Below, one piece after another: positions 7,957 to 14,722 of a stretch of DNA of 16,308 nt; positions within the stretch are counted from its first letter, which is position 1; every line of letters starts with the position of its first letter. The position numbers and the translations under genes are program-made. Below the pieces are notes generated by a model. It was not told the origin of the DNA. It saw only the letters and a program-made list of their open reading frames with translations, and did not search any database. The stretch comes from Pseudomonadota bacterium (GTDB lineage Bacteria; Pseudomonadota; Gammaproteobacteria; Burkholderiales; Sulfuriferulaceae): contig JAJYGL010000133.1 of NCBI GenBank assembly GCA_021790625.1, forward strand, positions 21,713 through 38,020, written 5' to 3'.

Positions 7957-7985
7957 TGTACAGACCGGAATGGTACAATTATGAT
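7957..7985 (+). promoter_or_regulatory. Possible distal promoter for pycA
   Basis: TGTACA (7957-7962, 4 of 6) and TATGAT (7980-7985, 5 of 6) are spaced by 17 bases. Transcription from about 7992 would leave a leader of about 200 bases containing the 17-base palindrome. It competes with the proximal candidate at 8100-8128. Confidence 0.3.
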
Positions 7986-8025
7986 ATTTACGACCAGAGC
8001 CGGATCAGAACAACCGAATGAACAG

Positions 8026-8042
8026 TTTGGCAAGATGCCAAA
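8026..8042. promoter_or_regulatory. Operator-like palindrome TTTGGCA-AGA-TGCCAAA
   Basis: A perfect dyad with seven-base arms and a three-base centre, in the non-coding region upstream of pycA. The 11-mer TGGCAAGATGC within it (8028-8038) recurs at 8136-8146. This form is typical of a dimeric repressor or activator site. No regulator gene is next to it in the window. Confidence 0.5.
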
Positions 8043-8099
8043 ACATTTTAAGTGAACTCGAGACAAAAAATAATGACGAAAACCGAAGTTTGCACGAAA

Positions 8100-8128
8100 T
8101 CGACGAATATTCTGAGCCATTTTTTAAT
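8100..8128 (+). promoter_or_regulatory. Possible proximal promoter for pycA
   Basis: TCGACG (8100-8105, 4 of 6) and TTTAAT (8123-8128, 5 of 6) have a 17-base spacer. A start near 8135 would fall at the edge of the second TGGCAAGATGC copy, placing a TGGCAA/TTGCCA dyad (8136-8159) at about +1 to +25. The boxes are mediocre, so this remains a candidate. Confidence 0.35.
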
Positions 8129-8135
8129 ACCATCC

Positions 8136-8159
8136 TGGCAAGATGCAGTCGTTTTGCCA
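8136..8159. promoter_or_regulatory. Second TGGCAAGATGC copy forming a TGGCAA-N12-TTGCCA dyad
   Basis: The 11-mer TGGCAAGATGC (8136-8146) repeats the one in the palindrome at 8026-8042 exactly, 108 bases away. Here its TGGCAA pairs with TTGCCA (8154-8159) across 12 bases. It lies 36-60 bases before the pycA GTG, so it could act as an operator or as a leader RNA hairpin. Confidence 0.4.
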
Positions 8160-8195
8160 ACCAATTGATCATTTAACCACAGGTATCAATAAGGC

Positions 8196-9614
8196 GTGAT
8201 TAAAAAAATTCTTATCGCAAACCGGGGAGAAATTGCCGTACGTATCGTACGCGCCTGCTCGGAAATGGGTATCACCTCTGTCGCCATCTACAGTGACGCT
8301 GACCGGCATGCGCTCCATGTCAAAAAAGCCGACGAAGCCTACAATATTGGCTCCGACCCGGTACAGGGTTACCTCAACGCACACAACATCGTCAACCTTG
8401 CTGTCGCCAGTGGTTGTGATGCCCTACATCCCGGATATGGGTTTCTGTCTGAAAACCCAATGCTGGCTGAAATATGCGCGCGACGCAACATCCTGTTCAT
8501 CGGCCCGAACGCCGACGTCATCCGCATGATGGGTGATAAAGTCCAGGCGCGCAAAGCCATGATAAAGGCTGGCATTCCGGTGACACCAGGTAGCGAAGGC
8601 AATCTGAAAGACGTAGAAGCCGCCCGCCAACTTGCTGCGCAAATCGGTTACCCTGTCATGCTCAAAGCCACCAACGGTGGGGGCGGGCGTGGTATCCGAC
8701 GCTGCGATTCGGAAGCCGAACTGCTTAAAAACTATGATCGCGTGGTATCCGAAGCAGGCAAAGCCTTCGGTAAACCCGAAGTCTTTTTGGAAAAATGTAT
8801 TGTCAATCCGCGCCATATCGAAGTGCAAATCATGGCCGACCAGCACGGCAATGTCATCCATTTGTTTGAACGCGACTGTTCCATTCAGCGCCGCAACCAG
8901 AAATTGATCGAAATCGCCCCATCGCCACAACTGACCGAAGCGCAACGGCAATATATTGGTAAACTCGCTGTTACCGCCGCACGTGCAGTCGATTATGAAA
9001 ATGCCGGCACTGTCGAATTCCTGCTCGACGCCGACAACCAGTTTTATTTCATGGAAATGAATACCCGCTTACAGGTAGAACACACCGTTACCGAAACCAT
9101 CACGGGTGTCGATATCGTTCAGGAACAGATTCGGGTTGCCAGCGGGCTACCGCTACAATATCAACAGGAAGACATCCAACACCGTGGCTTTGCCATGGAG
9201 TTCCGTATCAATGCGGAAGACCCAAAAAACGGGTTTTTACCCAGTTTCGGCCGTATCACCCGCTACTACGCACCAGGCGGCCCTGGCGTACGAACCGACG
9301 CTGCGATGTACAGCGGATACATCATTCCGCCTTATTATGACTCGATGTGCGCCAAACTGACTGTCTGGAGCCTGACCTGGGCGGGCGTCATCGAACGCGG
9401 CCGCCGCGCGCTCAACGACATGACCGTATTTGGCGTCAAAACCACCATCCCGTATTATTTGGAAATTCTCGGCAACAACACCTTTCGCAGCGGGCATTTC
9501 GACACTTCATTCGTCGAATCGCACCCGGAACTGATAAACTATGCCACCGGCAAGCCGCCAGAAATTCTGGCTGCCGCCATTGCCGCTGCCATTTCGGCCC
9601 ATAACGGATTGTAA
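8196..9614 (+). CDS. pycA: Biotin carboxylase subunit of pyruvate carboxylase (AccC-like)
   Basis: ATP-grasp enzyme that carboxylates biotin with bicarbonate and ATP. It has 472 residues with the full family set: KKILIANRGEIAVRI at the N-terminus, Lys115, Lys157, the glycine loop NGGGGRGIR (160-168), metal-binding Glu274 and Glu287, and MNTRLQVEHTVTE (288-300) with Asn289, Arg291 and Glu295. Translation starts at GTG 8196, matching the IKKILIANRGE start of homologues. AGG lies 12 bases ahead. The stop is 16 bases before a carboxyltransferase/biotin-carrier gene, and no accB is adjacent. It is therefore assigned to a two-subunit pyruvate carboxylase, as known from Pseudomonas and methanogens, rather than to acetyl-CoA carboxylase. 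Sequence alone would also fit AccC. Confidence 0.85.
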   Translation: MIKKILIANRGEIAVRIVRACSEMGITSVAIYSDADRHALHVKKADEAYNIGSDPVQGYLNAHNIVNLAVASGCDALHPGYGFLSENPMLAEICARRNILFIGPNADVIRMMGDKVQARKAMIKAGIPVTPGSEGNLKDVEAARQLAAQIGYPVMLKATNGGGGRGIRRCDSEAELLKNYDRVVSEAGKAFGKPEVFLEKCIVNPRHIEVQIMADQHGNVIHLFERDCSIQRRNQKLIEIAPSPQLTEAQRQYIGKLAVTAARAVDYENAGTVEFLLDADNQFYFMEMNTRLQVEHTVTETITGVDIVQEQIRVASGLPLQYQQEDIQHRGFAMEFRINAEDPKNGFLPSFGRITRYYAPGGPGVRTDAAMYSGYIIPPYYDSMCAKLTVWSLTWAGVIERGRRALNDMTVFGVKTTIPYYLEILGNNTFRSGHFDTSFVESHPELINYATGKPPEILAAAIAAAISAHNGL

Positions 9615-9630
9615 CTTTTCGGATCGTCTC

Positions 9631-11481
9631 ATGCCTAACGTATTCATCACCGACCTCGTCCTGCGCGACGGCCACCAGTCCCTGATTGCCACGCGCCTGC
9701 GCACCGAGCACATGCTGCCTATTTGTCCCAAACTGGACAACATCGGCTTCTGGTCACTGGAAGCCTGGGGAGGCGCCACATTTGACGCCTGCGTGCGATT
9801 TCTGAAAGAAGACCCTTGGGAACGCCTGACATCGCTACGCAAAGCACTTCCCAATACACCCATTCAGATGTTGCTCCGCGGGCAAAACCTGCTGGGTTAT
9901 CGCCACTATGCTGACGATGTGGTGCGCGATTTTGTCTGGAAAGCGGCCAACAATGGCGTCGATATCTTTCGTGTTTTTGACGCCATGAATGATATCCGCA
10001 ACATGCGGGTTTCCATCGAAACCATCAAAAAAACCGGCAAACATGCGCAGGGCGCCATTTCCTACACAACAAGCCCGGTACACGACATCCCGCATTTCGT
10101 CCGTTTGGCCGAACAACTGGCCAACCTGGGTTGTGACAGCATCGCCATCAAGGACATGGCTGGTCTGCTGACCCCAAATATCGCCTTTGAACTGACCACT
10201 GCATTGCGCGCAGCGACCAATCTGCCCATCCACAACCACAGCCACGCCACTTCGGGTCTGGCCAGCATGAACCACCTGAAAGCCATCGAAGCTGGCGCCA
10301 CCATCATTGACACCTGCAATTCCGCTTTTTCCGAAGGTGCCAGCCATCCGACCACAGAAAGCCTGGTCGCAGCGCTTGCCGGCACACCTTACGATACCGG
10401 CATCAAACTCGACAGTCTGGAAGAAATCGCCGCCTATTTCCGTGAAGTACGCAAGTTGTACTGGCAATTCGAAAGCAGTTTCACCGGCGTCGATCCCCGT
10501 GTTCTAACCAGCCAGGTGCCCGGCGGCATGATCTCCAACCTGTCCAACCAATTGAAAGAACAAGGCTCACTCGACCGAATGGACGAAGTGCTGGCCGAAA
10601 TCCCCCGTGTTCGCGCCGACCTTGGCTTTCCTCCGCTGGTAACTCCCACATCACAGATTGTCGGCAGTCAGGCCGTACTGAATGTCTTGACTGGTGAACG
10701 CTATAAAACCATCAGCAATGAAGTCAAACACTACCTGCAAGGCAAATACGGGCAAACACCAGGCGCTGTCAACGAAGCCATACGCAACATGGCCATCGGC
10801 GATCAAAAAGCGATCACCTGCCGCCCAGCCGACCTCATTCCGGACGAACTGGACAAACTGCGCAGTGAAATAGAAGGCATCGCGAAGTCCGAGGAAGACA
10901 TCCTCACGTATGCCATGTTCCCCGATCTGGGACGCACCTTTTTACAGGAGCGCAATGCCGGCACGCTGTCACCGGAGGTTTTGCTGCCAGCCAGCGCCAA
11001 AGACACCGGCAATCAGCAACAACGGGTCGCCGCTAACGAATTTCGCGTCACCCTGCATGGCGAAACCTACCACATCAAGCTCACAGGTACCGGACGCGCT
11101 ACCCAACAAAACGAATGCCCATACTATGTATCTGTCGATGGCGTCTCAGAAGAAGTGTTTGTTGAAACGCTGAATGAAGTAACCATCGCCACAGAAACCG
11201 GCAACCACGCTACAACCCGGCATTCGGCGAAACCGGCAGACAAACGTCCCCGCCCGAGCCACAGCGGGCACGTTACCACCGCCATGCCTGGCAGCATTGT
11301 CGACGTTCTCGTTGTGACCGGACAAAAAGTCAAAGCGGGCGACCCTGTTCTTATCATTGAAGCCATGAAAATGGAAAATGAAATTCAGGCGCCCATTTCT
11401 GGCACCGTCATCAACCTTTTTATCAGCAAAGGTGACATGGTGACACCAGATCAGGCGCTGCTGGAAATTCAGCCAGAATGA
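9631..11481 (+). CDS. pycB: Pyruvate carboxylase carboxyltransferase/biotin-carrier subunit (PycB/OadA-like)
   Basis: Transfers carboxyl from biotin to pyruvate to form oxaloacetate (anaplerosis), or the reverse in oxaloacetate decarboxylases. It has 616 residues. The N-terminal TIM barrel has the metal site LRDGHQS (11-17), the probable carbamylated Lys174 in IKDMAGLL and HNHSHATSG (201-209). A conserved carboxylase domain with PGGMISNL follows (298-305). A flexible charged linker (about 520-547) leads to a biotinyl domain with EAMKMEN (577-583), where Lys580 carries biotin. ATG 9631 gives the standard MPNVFITD start, although the frame is open 30 codons further into pycA. No oadB or oadG membrane subunits are near, and the biotin carboxylase partner is adjacent. 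This favours pyruvate carboxylase over the sodium-pumping decarboxylase. Confidence 0.87.
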   Translation: MPNVFITDLVLRDGHQSLIATRLRTEHMLPICPKLDNIGFWSLEAWGGATFDACVRFLKEDPWERLTSLRKALPNTPIQMLLRGQNLLGYRHYADDVVRDFVWKAANNGVDIFRVFDAMNDIRNMRVSIETIKKTGKHAQGAISYTTSPVHDIPHFVRLAEQLANLGCDSIAIKDMAGLLTPNIAFELTTALRAATNLPIHNHSHATSGLASMNHLKAIEAGATIIDTCNSAFSEGASHPTTESLVAALAGTPYDTGIKLDSLEEIAAYFREVRKLYWQFESSFTGVDPRVLTSQVPGGMISNLSNQLKEQGSLDRMDEVLAEIPRVRADLGFPPLVTPTSQIVGSQAVLNVLTGERYKTISNEVKHYLQGKYGQTPGAVNEAIRNMAIGDQKAITCRPADLIPDELDKLRSEIEGIAKSEEDILTYAMFPDLGRTFLQERNAGTLSPEVLLPASAKDTGNQQQRVAANEFRVTLHGETYHIKLTGTGRATQQNECPYYVSVDGVSEEVFVETLNEVTIATETGNHATTRHSAKPADKRPRPSHSGHVTTAMPGSIVDVLVVTGQKVKAGDPVLIIEAMKMENEIQAPISGTVINLFISKGDMVTPDQALLEIQPE

Positions 11482-12074
11482 CCCGTACACTGGTTTTGGC
11501 TTCAAGCTCACCCTACCGCCGTGAATTACTGGAACGGTTGGGCGTACCTTTCCAGACAGCAACCCCAGCCATCGATGAAACGCCATTGTTCGACGAAAAA
11601 CCCGCTGCTACGGCACTGCGCCTGTCCGCGCAAAAAGCGAAAGCATTGGCACTCCGATTCCCTGACGCACTCATCATTGGCTCGGATCAAGTGGCAAGCC
11701 TTGATAATCAAGCGCTCGGCAAACCCGGAGGATATGCTGCGGCAACCGAACAACTCAAACGCATGAGCGGGAAAACCACCACATTTCACACAGCATTGAG
11801 CCTGTATAACAGCAAGACACACCACCTGCAACAAGACACCGTCGTCACCCACGTCCGCTTGCGTACGCTCAACGCCACACAAATCGATACTTACCTGCAG
11901 CGCGATAAACCCTGGGACTGTGCCGGAAGTGCCCGTTCAGAGGGTTTGGGCATCGCGCTAATGGAAAGCCTGTCCGGTGACGACCCCACCGCCCTGATTG
12001 GCCTGCCTTTGATTGCGCTCACCCGTATGCTGGCAGCCGAATCATGGGACATCCTGTCTTCCCCTGAAGGCTGA
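11478..12074 (+). CDS. yceF: 7-methyl-GTP pyrophosphatase, Maf family (YceF)
   Basis: Maf-type nucleotide pyrophosphatase. The YceF branch hydrolyses 7-methyl-GTP to the monophosphate and is thought to clean modified nucleotides from the pool. The 198 residues show LASSSPYRRELLERLG (7-22), AIDETP (31-36), the catalytic Asp70 in IIGSDQVASLD and GKPGGY. The later AGSARSEGLGIAL and DPTALIGLPLIAL follow the E. coli YceF pattern closely and differ from the dTTP/UTP-type Maf (YhdE). Its ATG overlaps the pycB stop (ATGA), so it is translated as part of that operon. In E. coli yceF is divergent from yceD-rpmF. The same orientation is kept here, with pycAB in between. Confidence 0.92.
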   Translation: MTRTLVLASSSPYRRELLERLGVPFQTATPAIDETPLFDEKPAATALRLSAQKAKALALRFPDALIIGSDQVASLDNQALGKPGGYAAATEQLKRMSGKTTTFHTALSLYNSKTHHLQQDTVVTHVRLRTLNATQIDTYLQRDKPWDCAGSARSEGLGIALMESLSGDDPTALIGLPLIALTRMLAAESWDILSSPEG

Positions 12075-12081
12075 CGCAAAC

Positions 12082-13416
12082 ATGTCCTTTCCAGCCAACG
12101 CCCAGACCGTCGATACGCTTATCGAAGCACGCTGGATCATCCCCATTGAACCAGCCAACACTGTTCTTGATCATCACGCACTGGTCATTCACGATCAACG
12201 AATCGTCGACCTGCTACCCATCGAACAGGCACGTATACGCTATCAACCTCGCACCAGTCATCAACTAAACCAGCACGCTGTCCTGCCCGGCCTCATTAAT
12301 CTGCATACCCACGCCGCCATGACCCTGTTACGAGGTTATGCAGATGACCTGCCACTCATGGAGTGGTTAAAGGGCCACATCTGGCCGGCAGAAAGACGTC
12401 ATGCCAGCGCTGATTTCGTTCGCGATGGCACCCGCCTGGCCTGCGCCGAAATGCTGCGTGGCGGCATTACCTGTTTCAACGACATGTATTTTTTCCCGGC
12501 AGCCGCAGCCGAAACCGCCATTGCATGTGGCATGCGCGCCATGATTGGCATGATTGTCATCGACATTCCCACGACATACGCATCCGACAGCACCGATTAC
12601 CTGAACAAGGGATTGTCCATGCGTGATCATCTGAGTGACGAACCCTTACTCAACTTTGCCTTCGCGCCACACGCCCCATATACGCTCGATAACCACAGTT
12701 TTGAACGGCTTATCGCACTGGCCGAACAACTGGATGTCCCGATTCACATGCACCTGCATGAAACCGAAGACGAAATCGCCCAAAGCCTTGCCAAATATGG
12801 CCAACGCCCGCTTGCCAGACTACATGCCCTGGGATTGACCAGTCCTCGTTTGATTGCTGTACACGCCGTTCATCTTGACGCCGGTGAACAACAGCTACTG
12901 GCCGAACACGGCTGCCACGTCGCCCACTGCCCAGCATCGAATCTCAAACTGGCCAGCGGCATTGCCCCGATTGCCGGACTATCTGCCCGCAACATCAATA
13001 TCGGCCTGGGTACTGATGGCGCCGCCAGCAACAACACCCTTGACATGTTTGACGCCATGCGGCTTGCCGCCCTGATTGCCAAAGGCAACTCCCGCGAGGC
13101 CAGCACATTGCCAGCGCACGACGTGTTGGCAATGGCGACCATCAATGGCGCCCGCGCGCTGGGTCTGGATCACGACATCGGCTCTCTTCGACCAGGGAAA
13201 CTGGCCGATGTGATTGCCGTCGACCTGTCACAACCGGAAACCCAACCGTGTTACCATCCCGTCACACAACTGGTATACGCTGCCAGCCGGCACGCTGTCA
13301 GCCATGTCTGGGTCAATGGCAAATTGCTGCTTGACGAACGCCGGTTTACCCAACTGGATGAAGATGTCGTCCGGCGTGATGCCCATATCTGGCACGACAA
13401 ACTCTTGGCATCGTGA
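12082..13416 (+). CDS. mtaD: Amidohydrolase, TRZ/ATZ family, likely 5-methylthioadenosine/SAH deaminase
   Basis: Metal-dependent deaminase of the amidohydrolase superfamily. Related enzymes deaminate 5'-methylthioadenosine or S-adenosylhomocysteine. The 444 residues have LPGLINLHTHAAMTLLRG (68-85) with the metal ligands His75 and His77, IHMHLHETEDE (221-231), AVHAVHL (259-265), HCPASNLKL (282-290) and GLGTDGAASNN (308-318) with Asp312. The C-terminus carries the small beta-sandwich (SLRPGKLADVIAVD). ATG 12082 lies seven bases after yceF and is preceded by AAGG. An in-frame ATG at 12013 lies inside yceF and is not favoured. The family is certain. The substrate is inferred from similarity, and guanine- or s-triazine-type substrates cannot be excluded from the sequence. 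Confidence 0.85.
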   Translation: MSFPANAQTVDTLIEARWIIPIEPANTVLDHHALVIHDQRIVDLLPIEQARIRYQPRTSHQLNQHAVLPGLINLHTHAAMTLLRGYADDLPLMEWLKGHIWPAERRHASADFVRDGTRLACAEMLRGGITCFNDMYFFPAAAAETAIACGMRAMIGMIVIDIPTTYASDSTDYLNKGLSMRDHLSDEPLLNFAFAPHAPYTLDNHSFERLIALAEQLDVPIHMHLHETEDEIAQSLAKYGQRPLARLHALGLTSPRLIAVHAVHLDAGEQQLLAEHGCHVAHCPASNLKLASGIAPIAGLSARNINIGLGTDGAASNNTLDMFDAMRLAALIAKGNSREASTLPAHDVLAMATINGARALGLDHDIGSLRPGKLADVIAVDLSQPETQPCYHPVTQLVYAASRHAVSHVWVNGKLLLDERRFTQLDEDVVRRDAHIWHDKLLAS

Positions 13417-13481
13417 AATATCGACCCCTGATAGGCACGTATCGCAACGCATTTTCATGACCCCCGGATCGGAAACCACCC

Positions 13482-14144
13482 ATGTTGCACCACACCATCG
13501 ATACCATCGTCCAAACCGTGCAACACTGGGGTTATGGTGGCATTTTTTTGCTTTGCCTGCTCGAATCCACCGTAGCGCCTGTCCCTTCCGAACTGATTCT
13601 GATCCCTGCCGGTTTTCTGGCCTTTCAGGGAAAAATGAGCCTGCCGTTAATTCTGTTTTATGCACTTGCCGGCGGACTCTGTGGTGCTTCCATCAACTAC
13701 GCATTTGCGCTCTGGGTCGGGCGACCTTTTCTGGAACGCTGGGGGCGATATTTTTTTGTTCGCCCTGCTCTGCTGCATAAAACCGATCATTTCTTTCGCC
13801 ACTATGGTGCCATATCCATCTTTACAGGCCGCCTCATTCCCGGTATCCGCCACCTGATATCTTTGCCAGCCGGCCTGTCTGCCATGCCGTTTCTGCGCTT
13901 TTCAGCTTATACCCTGCTTGGTGTCGGTGTCTGGTCAACCTTGTTGATCAGTATGGGTTACTTCGTTGGCAACAACCTGCCGTTCATCCAAAGACAACTG
14001 CAGCACATTACCCTCGCCATCATCAGCATCAGCCTTATCGGCGCCATCGGTTATATTCTGTGGCAACGCCAACTCGAACAGCGCGAACGTCTCGCCGCAC
14101 AAAAACGCGCACAACAACACCCACACAACAAAAAACCCCTTTAA
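13482..14144 (+). CDS. DedA/SNARE-associated family membrane protein
   Basis: Inner-membrane protein of the DedA family. Members have been linked to undecaprenyl-phosphate or phospholipid recycling across the membrane and to proton-dependent envelope homeostasis. The 220 residues contain the motif ESTVAPVPSE (28-37), with Glu28 and Glu37, in the first hydrophobic segment. A second segment is at about 54-80. The signature FTGRLIPGIRHLISLPAG (114-131) follows, with Arg117 and Arg123 six residues apart as in E. coli YqjA. Further hydrophobic stretches lie at about 140-162 and 176-194, and the cytoplasmic tail is basic and glutamine-rich (195-220). ATG 13482 follows GGAAA by about eight bases and lies 65 bases after mtaD. 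The last codons and the stop fall inside a terminator stem. The specific paralogue cannot be named. Confidence 0.9.
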   Translation: MLHHTIDTIVQTVQHWGYGGIFLLCLLESTVAPVPSELILIPAGFLAFQGKMSLPLILFYALAGGLCGASINYAFALWVGRPFLERWGRYFFVRPALLHKTDHFFRHYGAISIFTGRLIPGIRHLISLPAGLSAMPFLRFSAYTLLGVGVWSTLLISMGYFVGNNLPFIQRQLQHITLAIISISLIGAIGYILWQRQLEQRERLAAQKRAQQHPHNKKPL

Positions 14145-14161
14145 AGGGGTCTTTTGTTGTG
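14124..14161. terminator. Bidirectional intrinsic terminator across the dedA stop codon
   Basis: An almost perfect 38-base palindrome with 19-base arms and 18 pairs: CACAACAAAA on the left pairs with TTTTGTTGTG on the right, around ACCCCTTTAAAGGGGT, with one A/C mismatch. The A-tract on the left and T-tract on the right give U-rich tails in both directions. It therefore ends the plus-strand pyc-dedA operon and the minus-strand iron-sulfur gene. The dedA stop (14142-14144) lies at the centre. Confidence 0.85.
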
Positions 14162-14167
14162 TTACAA

Positions 14168-14196
14168 ATTCGGGCATCAACACACGATACCCGAAT
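14168..14196 (-). terminator. Stem-loop 3' of the iron-sulfur protein gene
   Basis: On the minus strand ATTCGGGTATC and GATGCCCGAAT form an 11-pair stem (one T.G wobble) with a seven-base loop, 16 bases after the stop codon. Only TTTG follows, so it is a weak terminator on its own or a 3' stabiliser in front of the strong one at 14124-14161. Confidence 0.5.
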
Positions 14197-14211
14197 CTCG
14201 TCCGGCAGCGT

Positions 14212-14484
14212 TCAGCTCTTGGCTGTGTAAGCCAAGCACCAGCCATGTGGGCTGATAGCACCGTCAACCACCTTGCAGGTACCTTTTGCCTTGGCGGTTT
14301 TTCCAGGAATGAACTGGACACAAGTACTGCACTCGGCAGTGCCTTTTGGCGTATCCTGATACTGCATGGAAGCCTTGGCCACCTTGGCAGCAAAAGCCTC
14401 ACGGCTCATAAAAGTCACAGGAACAGCGGCAACGCCAGCCAACAAAGTTGCGGTTTTCAGAAACGAACGACGGGATGAATCCAT
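14212..14484 (-). CDS. hip: High-potential iron-sulfur protein (HiPIP), Tat-exported
   Basis: Periplasmic one-electron carrier with a single [4Fe-4S] cluster. In other bacteria HiPIPs shuttle electrons between a cytochrome bc1 or similar complex and oxidases, reaction centres or reductases. The 90-residue precursor begins MDSSRRSFLKTATLLAG, a twin-arginine (SRRSFLK) signal with a hydrophobic core and a probable AFA cleavage site near residue 33. The mature part of about 57 residues has four cysteines, Cys52, Cys55, Cys70 and Cys83 (CX2C-X14-C-X12-C), and the HiPIP ending GWCLAY. The start is ATG 14484, seven bases after AAGGAG. A TTG two codons upstream is less likely. The gene is monocistronic, convergent with dedA and divergent from psd. 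No obvious redox partner is in the window. Confidence 0.93.
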   Translation of the reverse strand: MDSSRRSFLKTATLLAGVAAVPVTFMSREAFAAKVAKASMQYQDTPKGTAECSTCVQFIPGKTAKAKGTCKVVDGAISPHGWCLAYTAKS

Positions 14485-14523
14485 GGACAAGCTCCTTGCG
14501 TATTGAACAAAATACCAAGTGCC

Positions 14524-14551
14524 ATTATAGCGTTTTTTTCTCGCCTGACTA
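14524..14551 (-). promoter_or_regulatory. Promoter for the HiPIP gene
   Basis: On the minus strand TAGTCA (14546-14551, 4 of 6) and a perfect TATAAT (14524-14529) are 16 bases apart. A start near 14517 gives a leader of about 33 bases containing AAGGAG before the ATG. Confidence 0.6.
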
Positions 14552-14583
14552 GGGCAGAATAACGAGATATACAGGTCATTTTC

Positions 14584-14664
14584 ATTTGTCTTGTCGCTTA
14601 AGAAACCGCAGATTTATTCCTCCATGAGCCATGTGGCAATAGATCAGCGGTTCCCAAGACAAAT
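14584..14664. repeat. Ten-base inverted repeat in the HiPIP-psd gap
   Basis: ATTTGTCTTG (14584-14593) and CAAGACAAAT (14655-14664) are perfect inverted copies separated by 61 bases, between the two divergent promoters. The right arm lies about 38-47 bases before the predicted psd start. The arms may be paired operator half-sites. The rest of the 238-base gap (14485-14722) holds only the two promoters. Confidence 0.45.
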
Positions 14665-14686
14665 TACCGGGGAAAATGCAGGGATT

Positions 14687-14695
14687 TGCTATAAT
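14687..14695 (+). promoter_or_regulatory. Extended -10 promoter for psd
   Basis: TGCTATAAT combines a TGn motif with a perfect TATAAT. No -35 box is evident at 16-18 bases upstream. The expected start near 14702 leaves a leader of only about 20 bases before the GTG start codon. Confidence 0.6.
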
Positions 14696-14722
14696 GTCGG
14701 CTTTTGACACACTTCTTCAACC

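Larger units (their letters stand above)
7820..8195. promoter_or_regulatory. Divergent rpmF / pycA control region (no gene)
   Basis: This 376-base gap has no supportable gene. It contains the tandem 15-mer (7855-7884), GAAAAATTT/AAATTTTTC inverted arms (7828-7836 and 7900-7908), possible pycA promoters at 7957-7985 and 8100-8128, and two TGGCAAGATGC-containing dyads. A 66-codon minus frame at 7920-8120 lacks a ribosome site and is unlike known proteins. In E. coli the place before rpmF is occupied by yceD; no trace of it is readable here. Confidence 0.6.

Noticed and set aside
7920..8120. 66-codon minus-strand frame in the rpmF-pycA control region, a candidate for a missing yceD
   Set aside because: No ribosome site, no DUF177 motifs, and residues unlike any family I recognise. 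It overlaps both candidate promoter sites and dyads.
7982..8167. Two short plus-strand frames (24 and 32 codons) in the pycA leader as possible leader peptides
   Set aside because: No ribosome sites, no run of one amino acid and no attenuator-like stem after them.
8196..11481. Acetyl-CoA carboxylase (accC) or sodium-pumping oxaloacetate decarboxylase assignment for this pair
   Set aside because: No accB, oadB or oadG nearby, and the second gene combines carboxyltransferase with a biotinyl domain, which fits two-subunit pyruvate carboxylase best.
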